Positions 13,401 through 28,000 of a stretch of DNA of 64,000 bases are shown here, in pieces. Location: the NCBI GenBank assembly GCA_963669155.1, contig OZ022576.1, forward strand, positions 15,422,035 to 15,486,034, read 5' to 3'. The notes under the pieces are model-generated. The model searched no databases. It saw only the letters and a list, made by a program, of their open reading frames with translations, and was not told where the DNA came from. The position numbers and the translations under genes were made by a program. Origin of the DNA: Arbacia lixula (lineage: Eukaryota; Echinodermata; Echinoidea; Arbacioida; Arbaciidae). How positions within the stretch are numbered: position 1 is the stretch's first letter; the number at the start of each line of letters is the position of its first letter.

Positions 13401-16400
13401 TGTTTATTGTACACACAGTGGTTTTGTTGACGAGTACAACCCCCTTTCCCACACAGCAACTGTGCCAGTGATTAAAAATGCACTCTTTGATGGCCATATT
13501 TATGTACACAGTGTAATAACAGTACCACCACCATAAATAGTTTGAAAAAAAGAAAGGAATGAAAGTAACAAATAAAAGCAAATGTGAATATTTGTGAAAG
13601 GTGTGGTGCAAATGTGTGTTACATCCTGTCACTGCATGGGTCGGAGTTGAAAGTGATTATATCATAATGTGTCTTCTATTTACCAGTTAATGACATTTTA
13701 AAGCCAGCTAGAAAGGGAGGAAAGAGATACAGGTACAGGTCAGCATTCAAATACATAATAGGATACATCAGCAAAAGCACAGATCTTGGGAGAAGACATT
13801 TCATGCTGGTTAAAAGCAACAAGCTAACCAATTAGGATAGGGTAAGCATAAGACACATGCACAACTAACATGTGGTAATTCAGATCTACTTTCTGTTTCT
13901 TTCAGCTTTCTTACTACTCAGGAGAAAGGAAGAATAAGGTGCATGTATCCACATTTCTTTGAAACCACTTAGAAATCTATTCCTTTCAGATTTTTAAAAA
14001 GGAAATAATAAAAAACATTTACAATAAAAACATGTTTTGGGATAAATTCTACTCAGAGGGATTTCCTTTTTTTCAATTGAAAATCAACGACTGGATTGCG
14101 ATTGCAAAACTTTTTAACTCTTTGTGATTATACACTGCTTCAAGATTTTAAACGATTCACATTTAGGAATTATGTTGTCTATGTGTTACTTCATGTACAG
14201 TACATCTATTGACTCTGCTGGTGAGATTCAGACATGTCTTGCAGAAAAATAAGTAGGATTTGATAAAGAATCAGTAGTTCAGAAAGATGAAAATGCAAGC
14301 AAGCAGGACTATTGCGGTTATTATAGATCACCGTGCAGCGACGTAGCTCAGTAGGTGATATGTATGGGGGGGGGGGGGGGGGGACGGGGGGATGGGAGGG
14401 GGGGGGGAATATCACTATTACAAAGATTTGTTGGCAGAATGAAGTTATCTACATTAGATCTGAACATATTCCATCATGGTAAAGAGGAAAAATACATTAT
14501 CACTCGACTTTTTTTTAATCAAGAAAATCATATATGAATGCTGACAACATTTTCAGGAAAATCTGAAGTATCATATTCTAAAGACTGTTCTAAACTGTTA
14601 ACAATCATTAATCACTAGTCTCGAAAGCCAATATCCATTTGTGTAATGGAGTCACGTACATGTGGGTGACATTTGAAATATTGCACTGACTTGAAAGGTC
14701 ACATTAGAAAACATCAACAAGTCCATGGCCATAGGTGCATCATTTGAAGACTTGTGAATTGAACAATGACATATTTCAGGATTAGATATCATGATTTTCA
14801 GGCCAAGCACCAATAACCTTTGTATCATCATCACATTTTCTGCAAATTGTTGCCAATCGTAACCTCAAATTTGCATATGTTTATTTTTAGATCAACTCGT
14901 CTTTTGAAATGAGTCTGATAATCTGTTATTTGCTAGTGTCTTCTATTCCCTTCTACAAATGCTTCTTGCATTATCATCAATGATTCTATAGGATGTTCCA
15001 CTGTTGAAGTATATTGGTGTTGCCTGCATCAATGCTAGACTAAACTCTGTGCGGCAGGATTTGTGTTGTATTATAACTGGTGTACAGAAAGAGATGGTGG
15101 CACACGAAGAGTTAACTCCTTCTGTGCCAAACTAAATGCTTCTCTACAGGGTTGGTGTGCATGGCTGGTGCAAAGATGCAACACTGGCATTTAATGGGTT
15201 AACATTCCAAGCTAGAATATTGAACTTGAAATCAAGGAGGAGATGTTAGGAAGAGTCACTCTAAAGTGTGAATAGTATCAAAATAGATCAAAGTTGATAA
15301 CTAAAGGATAAAGGATATATAGATTGGTTAGTAAGTCTAATAAGCTATTTCTAACAATTGAATTCAACATATAAACAGTTTTCAGCAGAAAAATATAAAT
15401 TTTATTGCACAGAATGGTAGACCCATAAACAAAAACAAGAATGATATATTTATCATGAATGTCTGATAAACAAATTTTATTCTCTTTTTAAGAATTGGGG
15501 GTTGGGTGGAGAGGGTTGAGGATAGCAAAGCAGTTATTGCTTTTGACTGGAACCCACAATACTTGAACTGCGTTAGGATTATAGCGGTCAAAAATAGCAT
15601 TCTAGGGTTTGCTCATACTTGCTGTAGTTTGGAAGGGTTGAATTCCCATTCCATTGGTGTATAGCCATCAATATTTTGGTAAAAGAGAAGAAAAGTGGGT
15701 GTTCTTTTTAAAAAGAGTAAAATTCTTGTATTTCCTTCAAATTTGAACCTAGATGTACACAAAAACATAATGACATATTTCAATTCACCAGAATTAGAAA
15801 ACTGTACGGAGTATGTGATACATGTATCACACTAAGCATAATACTTGAGAGTGGTTTTGCAAATAAAAATAATAATTTTTATCTGATAAACAGCTGATTT
15901 CACAACCTTTTAATTAGGCCTACATTTATGAATATCTATCAATTCTATTAATTCATGGAAAAGGAAAATTAGGAGAATAGATCAGATTATGAATAAACAT
16001 AGCATTATTTTTCTACAAATTTCTACATCAACTCCATGTAATTTTCGCAAAAATGTGGTAAATGTTAAGTAATATATGTACATGTATGTACAAAAAAGGC
16101 CCTAGAATACTTTATATCATTGAATATTCTGTTTCAAGATGTTTGAATGCAGATAAATGTCATGGGAGCATATCCGTACTAATCTAAACATGTGCACTAA
16201 TATATTCTATTTTCTACTCTCTATTTGTGCACTACATGTAGCGTGCTAATAGTGTAATGTAGTGTGCTTGTAAGCTACAGATCATTTTTTATTGTGAACA
16301 TGCTTCAGGAAATATATAGATAAACTCAAATGTTAGCTTAATGAAAGCATCAACTTATTGCATTTGTGTTGGGTACAATATGTTATCAGCTTTTATATAA

Positions 16401-18982
16401 ATGTATGTATGTATGTAGGTTTGGTGGATGTACATTACGTGATATGAGTTTGTTCTACTCTGTTGACATATATATAACAAAAACTAGCCTTACTTTCAGA
16501 AACAGCTTTTAACACCAAGAAAGATTCAAATAGAGAACAGAAAACAAAATTTCAAATAATTGCACGAAATTGGTGAAAATTAGCAATCAAAGAAAACAAG
16601 TGACATCACCATATCAGTGTAGATTGCATAAAAGAAGACACGCAAAGAAGTAAACATTTTCATGAATTTCAAATGTCAGCTGACACATGTTAGCAGAATT
16701 TGTATTTCAAATTTGTTTAATATAGCCAATTTCTGTCATAATAGACTGTTGTAGATTTGTAATGTACATCAAACTGTCGAAAAACATGTCAATAAAATTT
16801 TTTTTTAAAAATAGGTCGAGTCTGAAATAAATCAAATTTTTCAATAAGTCCTAGATGTTCCATGAAAGTTTGACATTTTCATCCAGAATTTCCTGAAATA
16901 TAAGATATTATTAATGAAATACTAGAAAAAAACATGAAATTTAGAGCCACACAACAATATATTATTCAAATCAACATTTGAAGAAAAGACATACCCAATA
17001 CATGTCTGAACCTTGATACATTGAAGCATTAATTTTGAAAATGGTCGCCTTGTTGAAGCTACTAATATGCACTGAAACAAATAGCAAGGAATAGGATGAC
17101 AACAGAACCTGCAAAACTCATAATATCAAATTTATTAGCTTTGCTATTGAAAGAAAGACTGTAAAAAGTTACATTGACCCATGCAAAGTAGAGCAAAATG
17201 CTATGAAAGAAAAAGCATTATAATTACTAATTTCATTTCTTTCCGATATTACCTTAAATACAGCAATACATATCACACATTAGCTATCCTATCACATTTA
17301 GCATGTCTATCCCACATGAGTCCAATTGCACATTACACTCTAAACGACATAGAAACACGTGTTTAGATCCAAGAATTAAATTCTTGACAACATTGACACT
17401 GTCAGAATCAACATATACATAAAAGAGAATTCTTGTTTGTTTCTTTACCTTTCTTCCATTTGTCGTCTTTCTTGGTTCCTCCCTTCTGTGTTTCTTCTTT
17501 GTCTTTCTTGCTATCCTGCACAGGCGCAAAATGAAAGTAGGACAAGCATAAGTCACTGAAATAGAACTACTCCACAAACTCATTCCATACTAAAGCCCTA
17601 ATTACAAGGGACTTTGAAAAAAAAATGATTACAAAGTAGAGAAGCAGATTGGTAAAATGAGGGAAATTAGGTTTGAGAATTTTAAATCCTTGGCTAAGAG
17701 ATGATGTATTGCTATCCTTTGTCTACAGGTAACTCACTGGCCATTGTTTTGGTCATGCATTGAACAATGACAAGCCCACAGAAAGTATTAATATTCCAGT
17801 ATTACACCCCACAACAGCAATGAGAGCTTTCTAGGCTATTGATTAAAGATGTCTTAAATGATGAATTTCCTATTTGTCAACTAGGTAAGGGAGAGGACTG
17901 GTCTAGATTACGAAACCCGTAATCACAGCTGAGTTGTTTCGCCATGTCCACGGGGCTCATTCTTCTTTGATTTCAGAATCGCAGGGGAGAAGCATTTTGA
18001 ACGATCAAAAAGAGCAATCCAATGAGATCCTAATGCGTCATGACAGCATAACTGTTGTGCCATGAATACCTGTTTTGTAATCTGTACCACTACGATCCCT
18101 CAACTTTAAAGATTTTTTTTTAAGTTATGTTTTTGCCTCTTTCTAACAATATGTTGTTACAACATTGTTTCCATTGAACAAACAGCTACATGTTTAAACA
18201 AAATGCTTGCCATATTGAAGTCATAGTGGCAACTACATCCAAAATCAGTAGGTTCAAAGTCAACATGTGCATTAGATATGGCACACCCATGTGAAGTATA
18301 ATTTATTAAACACTTTTTATTAATATTATTTATAATACATGTGGTTGCAAAGCAGACTTTGATATGATATTCACAAGAAAATATGTTTCCATTAATAATA
18401 ATTCACAACAAATATTTTTGAAAGAAATGAGATTCTTCCATGGGCCTGCCATCTCAACACACAAACTGACTTGAACCTATGTTGAGCTGCAATATGGTAG
18501 CAACTTTGGCACTACTGGCTACAACATGTTCACGTTTCCTTTGCTCAAGGGGAGTAATAAATATATCATGTACCCTCCTCAACAAAGAAAACTTCCACTC
18601 ATTAACATTCACAGTTAGCACAATAAAAGACAATCCATCAACTAAGCCCCCCAACAAACATGATTGTAAGAAGAACTGCTGTGAAGGAAACGGGATGATT
18701 AGTGCATTTGCAAAGGTATTTTTCAGAGAAAGGTGACAATGACTGAGCAGATACTAAACAGAAGCATGTGGACAGGAAGTATAATTTCATTGATCTTCTT
18801 GTTAAGGGGAAACACACATTACTTGAGACTGTCTCCTATTTGACATACTGGGATGAATGCCATCTTGACAACAAATTGCAAGGCTTTATTAGGACTCTGT
18901 TTTTTGATGAGCTGGTCTGCACTATGCATTTGTAATATATTCACACCACTTCTCTTGATAACTCCTTTTCCCCACCACTCAC

Positions 18983-19036
<54 letters not shown>

Positions 19037-22000
19037 CCTCTCTCTCTCTCTCTTCCCACTCTCCCCCCTTCTCTCTCCTACTCTCCATCTGTATCTCTTA
19101 CCCCTCCTCCCCCATCTCTCATCCACCCTTAACCCATACTCTCTTACCAGGGTGAAACACCTCATTGACAAAGAGCCAGTACATTAAATTCCTCATTACA
19201 GTTCTCAAATCTTCCATTGATCATCTAATCTACATGTATTGCTTTCCCAGTAAACATCTACACTAGAGAAGGACTATTAAAGTAAAAATTACATTTTAAT
19301 CTCCCAGTGGCACATATCCTGGTGGGACATAAGTTGTTCCACAAATAGATATATGCTATGTAGATTTTAACCAATAGATTGCATGTCTTTATTGAACACA
19401 GAAATGGCCAATTATTAAACCCATGAGCAGTATAATGCATTATGATTATGGTATTTCTATACATAAGGAGTAAATAAATAGCTATCAAAGTTGCCAAAGG
19501 TACTAAATAAGGTTAATTAACAGAATTAGAGAAATACCCCTATGAAATGATTTTTTTTTAGAGCATATCATTCAATCTAACTTTTATAATACAATGCCAT
19601 TTCGCATGGGAAACATTAAATTGTAAAAATGCCCCCCTACACACACACACACACACACACATACACATAAAGACTTGTTTGTTTTGTAAATAGGTCAGCA
19701 TAATAAACACTTTTTCTCTTGACAGAACCATTTCCAACTCTATTCACACACAAAAAAAAAATTACAGGAGTATTCCAACAAGATCAGGAAAACAGTTCTT
19801 AGAAAAGCCAAGCAAAATAATATGATTATGTTAAATAGTGGTGAAACATCATAACAAACAGCTGCTTTAATTCTAGATAGATGTGGATGCTCAGCCTCAT
19901 TAGTAGTCCTGTGGGTGTGACACAATGGACAATATGGTTTGAGTAAACTCAGAACTGGGTGACAAATGAGAGGAACAACATAAGGTATCATTACAGTGGC
20001 TCGCTTGGGTTTCGTAGAAAGCAAAGCTGGTTGCATTGAAATCCGGGAGAAGCTTGTTTGCAAATTCTGGACATAGGAATATGGGCTAACAGGCTGTGTT
20101 GCATGATGGAGGGGTAGTATGGGGAAGGTTGAATGGGAGTATGTATGTATGTGTGTGTGTGTGTGTCAACTGATGAAAAAAAAAGTGAGGGATTTTCTGT
20201 CACTAACTGAGTGAAAGACAGTATTTGTGAGACTTACAGCTTGGCAGATGTATGCATGTGTGTTGTGTGTGTGTATATGTATATTCAAGAATATCAAGCT
20301 CTGTATGGGAGTGTGTGAGCTAATAATTTCATCAATGTCCGATGCTTTTCATTTTTCAATCTTTTTCTTCTTTTTTTTCTGCATCCTTCTTCTTCCTTTA
20401 TATCTTCCTTCCTTTTTTGTCATTTCCACCTCTCTTTCCTGGTCTTATTTCTCTGTTGCTTCCTTCAATCTCCTCCTCCTTAGATTTTTCAGCTTTGTGA
20501 GCCCTGGTGAAGTTAGGATGTCAAAATTCGCCATTAAACTGCAGTTACCAAAGGGGTATGGCTTAATTGCGCCGGATAAGAAATTTGAAGTTTATTCATT
20601 GATCATACAGCAGATTACGCGGGAGTCATGCTGCTCGGTATCTGAGTAAAAGCCAGCCGCAAATATGCCAAGACAGTAAAAAATGGGTTAAATTTTTTTA
20701 CAGTGGTAACACCACGGGGTGGGAATGGGGTGCATGGTGTGTAATCTTTAAATGAACAGGCAAATGATGTGATGAAAATGACTGTGTATGTGATCCAAAC
20801 AGATGGGCAGCTTGACATCATATCAATGAACAATAAACAATTGAAACAAAATGATGATGGGATGGTGATAATGATGGATTAATAAATGAATAAATGTGTG
20901 AATGAAGAACTTAAAATGAGCAACTGAAAACAAATCCAAACTGGTTCAACACAATGATATCTCAAGAGAAATGTGATAACACAAGTATGGAACTTTGGTG
21001 CTCCTTCCAAAACAAGAATCTTAATGGTGACAAGGCCATTCTGTTGGTGCTGTTACCATGGAAGACTTGCTAGTCTTGCTCTTCTCTTCCTCTTTGTCTT
21101 TCTTGCCATCCTGTTTGGAAGGAAATGTCATGAAGCACTAAGCCAGGGTCAACAATTTGTAAAATGGCAGGACGTAACATATATAGGCCAAGAAATGACA
21201 GTCCAGAGAAAACCCATATGGCTACGGGAACACATGATGAATTGAAGATGGGTTTGGGTAATAGTAACATTATACTGAAGTACTTTATACCCCACATACA
21301 TCCAAGCATATAACATGTGCATGCATGGAGTTCACGCCGATTACAACAAACGAAACATACATGTAACCTGATAGGGCGGGAACATGAATTGGTTGGTTGG
21401 TCGAATGCTGGAAGTACACTGTCTATTGTATCCGAACATGTCTTTCGATGGAATAGGGAGAGTGTTGCAAAGAGAATCATTGTTCATGTACTGTGGAGCA
21501 AGTGAGGAGGACATGTTGTAAGATACATGCACTTTCTTATTGGTATGTGATGTTGGATGTAAGATACATGCACTTTCTTATTGGTTTGTGAAGTACCAAA
21601 AATCTACTCAATCATTTAAAGTTACATTCTACCTCAGATGTGTCTTCAATGTTACTAAAATTTATCAAAAATGGGGAATGCCTTCACAGAACAGTTGGAT
21701 GTTCCCTATATTTCATTAATTTTTCAGCCAGAACATTCAATTTGCAATACAGAGTTGGTACAGAATCAATTTTAACCTCTTTTTTTTAACTGTCTACCAA
21801 TTCAATGTATTTTTATATAAAAAAGGTCACCCCATGAATTAGCAATGAGCATAATCCTAATGATCTTAGAGTGCCGACTGGCTGCTCGAAAATTGTTTCT
21901 GTCAGATAGAGAGGGGAAAAAATACAGGAAATACATACAGTGAAACCTGCGTCATATATGTATAGACTACATAAACTACATGCAGATTCATATTTTTTTG

Positions 22001-25000
22001 TTTCTTGACACATTGGTTTAAGTACTGTAACCTGTACATAAAAAGCACTTTATGTACATGATTCACTGTAAATATAGAAAAAGAGGGAGCGGGAAGACAT
22101 ACAAGAGAAAGAGAGAGACATTACACTTGTGACAGTGAAATTGCTGAATTTGCGAGGAATGCATCCAGCACTAACAATTTATTTTTAAGTCCATGGATCT
22201 GTACTATTGTTTGTTTAGCCATGACTGAATTCTGGACAAATGTGACAGAGTTTGCAAGCTTCTGTTCATATGCTCTGGAAAGGTAATTCAACTCTGAAGC
22301 CAATACCTGCTTTCCCTGCCATTGACAATGAACATGCATCTCTTTTTGTGATCCAAGCCACTGGAAAAACATCTCTCGGACAGGCCTAAACAAAAACCCT
22401 GAATTCATTTCATTTCATTAATCTTGGGTGCAACCACACGTGAAGAGTTTTCTGTTCTTCGAACACCTGATTTTGAACTAGAAGAGCTTTCTCCTCTCTT
22501 TCATGGAAATGTACTTTGCTAAACCGACGGAATGGGGGGGGGGGGGGGGAGGTGTACTGAGGTGTTAATATTTCTTAGTTCACACTTTCGTACTGCTTCT
22601 TTAAACAGCAATGATAAAGTTTGTTGTACACAGGCATATAGCCAATGGTGCAATGTTATAGCCCAAAGCTGCGCACTGCATTCAATTTCACAACACAGAC
22701 AATTCCATGCATACAATTATAAATACAAATAACTTAACTTCATATGATTGAAGAAGAAGAGAGTTGACTTGACACTATTCTGTGCAGCATACCATCAATG
22801 TCTTAGTTACAATTAGCGCATAGTTTGTGTCAACATGGTCTGTTTACAACCTTTCCATTCTGTATATTTTGCAGCATTTCCCAGGCTACACATATGTGAA
22901 TAAGCTTCTTCTCTATTGCTAGCCCAGTATAGACAGTAATGTACCCAGTTTGGGTTTTACAACATGTATTGTGAGCCTCATGATTATATCCACTTTTCAG
23001 GAAGTTTCTGGTCTAAACAAGAGACAAATAGTAAAAAATAAAAAATTACATGATTACAAGCATCAGCTCATCTGAAGAAGAAAAAAAATCTCCTTCTTTG
23101 AAACAAGGCACGTAAAATTAAGAAGCATCAGTGATATAGTCGTCAATGGAAAAACGAAATGCAAAAAAAAAAAAAAAAGCTCCCGTTATTTCTTCTCACA
23201 AGGTATACCGGTAATGCACAGCATGCATAACTCGATATGGACATTTCCTAATGTCAGCCACGGAAGGGAACCAAATAAATGCTTGATTACTTGATTGTTT
23301 CATATTAGATGAACGCCTTAGTACAGTTAGAATCCCTGCAAAACTTGTATGCACATTCAAGAGAAAAGAGCAGGCACAGACGATGAATAGTTGGGACTCC
23401 ACGACAATGATGTTCTTTGTACTTGAACTCATCAAGCAAAACACCAGTATAGAGGGTGATTCAGATAGATATTGTGATTCTTATTGTAACTATTTAATGT
23501 ATTTCATTAGAGTATCTACATCTAGAGTTCATCATGTCTGCTATCGTATGAGTAAGGCAATCTGATGATCGAGCATAAAAGTGTGCATTTCTCAGATGTG
23601 TATATGTACAAGGAAATCAATAACAGCCTACAAACTGTAAAGATGAATACTTGAGGAAAGCCAATGAATCCATGTTAGCCATCATTTCTACTTCATCTAC
23701 AGAACTTTCAGTTATAATCACAATACAGTTATAAGCGCTGCTTGACAAAATGCAGATTGTAACATCAATGATGACAAATTTCCTTTATCATATAATGAAA
23801 CGTTTCAAATGCACTTCTAAAATCTCCCAAAAGAATAGTGAAGAGGGAACTGATCATAAAACTGTCTCTTCTTGCTATTTTGTTCATACCATTTGCACTC
23901 TTAATGATGGCACACTACAATAGCACCACTGCAATATTTTTGTTCATTTTCATAACAAAACTTCAATCAACTCTTCCAATATCTTAACAAAGTAAGAATG
24001 ATTTCTTTGACTCTGATCTCATTGATGTTATGATGTTATGCCATGACTGTCATAGGCATGTACAATGAAATGCCCACGCATGTTAGCATGGCACCTCATT
24101 GAAGCAATAAATAGGCCCACAGACTAAAACATCAAAAACAAAATATACAAGCCCTGCATTATTAGTATATATGGCAATCCTGTCATGAGAGAAAGATCAA
24201 CGCCCTGTATGGACATACATGTAGACAACAATAATCCTATTGTCTGAATCGCCAAATGTTTGTGGTTTTATACAGGTAGCCCACAGGCTACCAAAACAAA
24301 TTATTAGTATAGCAATACTGTCACCAATGAAAGGTTAATATCCTATATGAACCTAGTTGATAATAATCCTGTTGTCTGATTCTAGCAAAGTCCCGTGTGT
24401 TAAACATGACTCATCTTTATGAACATCTGGTAATAACTACGCCCACAGGCTACCAACACAAAGACAAAAATAAAAGCCCTGTATTATTAGTATCGCAATG
24501 CTGTCTGTCATCAATGAAAGATTAATAACCTCTACGGACCAAGTCAATACTAATACTGTTGTTTGATTTACCCGATGTTCCCGGTATTATAAAAATGCCT
24601 CATCCTTACAAACATATGGTAATAGCTAAACCCACAGGCTACCAACATTAAACATTATTATAGCAATGCTGTCGCCGATGAAAGATTAACACCCTGCATG
24701 ATCCTAGGCGATAATAATCCTGTTTTCCGATTTGCCCTTTGTTCCTGGTGTTATTCATGTATCTCATGTATCTCATGAACATCTGGTAATAACTATTTCT
24801 ACCTATACACATTATTAGTATAGCAATGCTGTCAGTCACCAATGAATGATTAATACCCTCTACGAACCTAGTCAATAATATTAAAGCTCCCAGTGTCATT
24901 CATTATCTTCAGATAAACATCTGGTATACAGTCAGTTTGAATCCACAGCTTTTCTCTTCCACAAGTACATGTTTTTATATAGTTATGGAGTTAATTAAGC

Positions 25001-28000
25001 ATGAAATTGTTATTATGCAGCGCACCACAATTTGGATGGCGAATGAAAATCTTTACCGCATGAGATCCTTTGGAACTTTTTGTTTCTTCTTTGACTTTTA
25101 CAGTTTCCTGTCGGAAAAAAGAGATGTGATGTCGAGCAGAATTGAAAAACAATATGACATGGTTAGAACAATAAAAAGACCATAAATGTTCAGAATTTTT
25201 AATGAAATCAATAGAACAAAGCACCATTAAGCACATTGGCCAGTTGGTGAAATGTTTCACTTCTTCTTCTTCTTTTTTACACGTTATAGGCACCAGAAAA
25301 GCATAAGGATAATTCTCCATAACACATAAAGAGGATGGGGAAAGTCGTCCGATAAAGTCCCATGCAGCCACATCAGGATGTCTTGTGCAGTCTTCAGCTC
25401 TCATACACTAGTAAACTAAACTGGAAGCAGACATGACTACAAACAAATTCCGAATGTGGCTGCGCAATGAATCATGGGAAGACTTTTCTTATAAGCAGTA
25501 TGGAGAATTATATTCATTAAAAACAATCATATTTTTTAGGACAGTAAATACATGCAATGTACAGTGAACATGATTTGTGGTACATTGACGTAGTTAACTA
25601 TTAATGTTTCAATACCTTTCAAGTAATGATGCATGCTGTAGAGGGACCACTTGACTTACCTTTCTTTTAGAGGATTTGTCTCTCTTCTTGTCTCCCTTGT
25701 CCAAATGACTTCCACTCTTCACACTCCCCGGCCGATCTTTAGATTCCGCTCGCCTCGATGGAGGAGGCTGTTTTAGACCAAAAAAAAAAGGTATAATAAT
25801 CAGCTTATTTATCAAAATAATTGATTAAAGGGAAATAGATAAAACAAAACTTAAATTTTTAAGCTCTCATTGGTTACAGTATCAAAAGAATTTAATTGTG
25901 TAATATTAATATCAATAATGAGTGCTAATTTTTTTTTCAAAAAACACGACACGTGTGGTATTACCCAAGAATCATTTGTACCAAGTGTGATCACAATTGA
26001 TGCAGAAATAAAGAAATGAGAGCAAGTCAAATGAAAATTTTGAGAAAAATGATGTACATGGCCTCATATCATTTGACCTTTTGACCCCTAGATGACCTTT
26101 GACCTTATCATCCTCAAGATGACACATGTGATATTACCTAAGGATCATTTGTACCAAGTTTGATCACAATTGATGCAGAAATAAAGAAATGAGAGCAAGG
26201 TAAACAAGAACTGTAACATTTTTGTAACAGACCAGCAGAAAAATGATGCACATGGTCTCATATCATACCATATCACATGATGCACTGTGGGATAACAGCT
26301 TGGAATTGAAAAAAAGGTTTAATAAAGATCAAAGCAAAAGCTTGGCTTCTTTGGTCACATAAAACGACATGAGTGGTTGCAGAGAAACATCCTTAGAAAT
26401 AAGGGAGAAAAGGCAGAGGCATCCAATAACTAGTAGGGAAGCCACCATCATATCAAGGAGGTTTTTGGATTGACGGTAAATGCATGAAGGTTGGTTTTTG
26501 TGCTTCTGAAAAGTTGTGAGAGTTGCAACACGTCTGCACAAGTAGCCTGGCTTCCAGGCTGTTGGGCATTTTTAATTCAAATCATTCAATAAAGGAGTCT
26601 GTCTGCGGTAGACTAATCATTCTCAATTTCTTCTCCAGATTGAGACAAGAGGAGAATGATTAGATGACTCGTCTTATGAGTATAAGACTCTATTGTTCAG
26701 TTTGTCCAAGAAAAGAAATCAAAAGAGATGTCTCACCGACTTTCCGCTGCCCCGTTCTGGAGAGCCTTTGTCGCTGAGGGCCTTGCGCCTCTCTACGACC
26801 TCTGGGTGAGTAAGGGGGAAGCGAGAGAGGACTTCTCCGGTGTAGGTAGCAGCCTTGTCGGTGAGCTCGTTACAGGCCAGGGAGAGGGACAGGAGCACTC
26901 GGTTCATCCTCAGTCCCTGGGGCAATACAGCACACCCATACAACAAATTACTACTTGCTGTACAAAATATATTTATGTTATTTCAATAGAGACATGACAA
27001 AATATTGAACTTCTAACATATTTTCTCTGTTTTAATAAATTTTGTTAATATGGTGAATATTTATTTTTATTAAATAGCTCTAGATAATTATTTAATTTCC
27101 ACTAACTTTTCTCAATTTAAAGATTTATATTAGTATTATCATCATTTTATCAAATACATGTTAAAACTGACTTTGTGTTATGCAATACTTGTATGAAAGA
27201 GTTGGATAACATATGTGACCTGTCACCACAAAACGACCAATAAGTCGGATTTTTTGGTTTTTCTGTTTTTTTGATGCAGCTTTGAAGCCTATACTCTAAG
27301 CTTTAAAATGGTATATAACTCAACTCGTATGGACCAAGTTAACCCTTTCAAATTACAGAGAGAATGTGAAGGTGTCAGACGCACTAATCATTTGGATAAC
27401 AGAGATTACAGGCTCTAAAGAAAGGGGTTCATTCAAGAGTGCTGAACCGTGCGCCATTGTCCTTGGCACAAAAAGGTGAAATTAAAACCCCATAGCAACC
27501 ACTATGAAGGAACAATGAATTTGAGCTGAAACTTGGCTCAATTTTTAACAAGGTATCAATCATCACTACTACAAAGTTTCAATGTCTAACACTGAATATT
27601 CTTTAAGTTATGCTCAAGTTAAGTTGCTAAGTTAAGTTAAGACAATCTCAGCAAAGTGACATTTTTTTCAATGTCCGAAAAAAGTTATCATTTTAAAACC
27701 AAGAAAAAACATATTTCTATTTATCATTTTAATCTCAAATTTTGACAGATGGAAGATCAAGAGTTGTACTTTCAGAAAATACCAAAAACCCAAAATTGAC
27801 TTTTCCATCCCAACCAAGCTATTTTTAGGGTTGCAGCTGTTTACGTGGAAACTCCCATTGCGACTTATTGGTCGTTTTGTGGTGACAGGTCACATATCAT
27901 TGATTGATCAATAACTAAAATAAGTACTTTGTCTGATGTATTTGTAATTACATATGCTAAATAAACATGTAAGTACTCCTGCATAATTTTGTAAAGTAAA

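Larger units (their letters stand above)
4609..17448 (-). other. LRRC71 intron 12 (12.8 kb)
   Basis: AT-rich and mostly unique. Contents seen: a 37-bp duplication (5916-5989), a G-rich block (8590-8860), a 146-bp duplication (11482-11773), two MITEs (12269-12438 and 12525-12770), a tRNA-A-box-like fragment beside a G17 run (14335-14382), a TTAA-flanked miniature element (15112-15202) and a short TATG repeat near 16400. No convincing exon of either strand was found. Confidence 0.7.
21111..25056 (-). other. LRRC71 intron 10
   Basis: Contains a 41-bp duplication (21517-21598), a G-run at about 22532-22549, an A-run near 23163-23178 and a five-unit satellite (about 24110-24895). Nothing coding is recognised. 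Confidence 0.7.

Noticed and set aside
14335-14382. tRNA gene
   Set aside because: Only the D-arm half is tRNA-like. There is no anticodon arm, B box or acceptor pairing.
20227-20649. 140-codon plus-strand frame ending in MSKFAIKLQLPKGYG
   Set aside because: No recognisable domain, no splice context, low-complexity first half; it lies within an LRRC71 intron.
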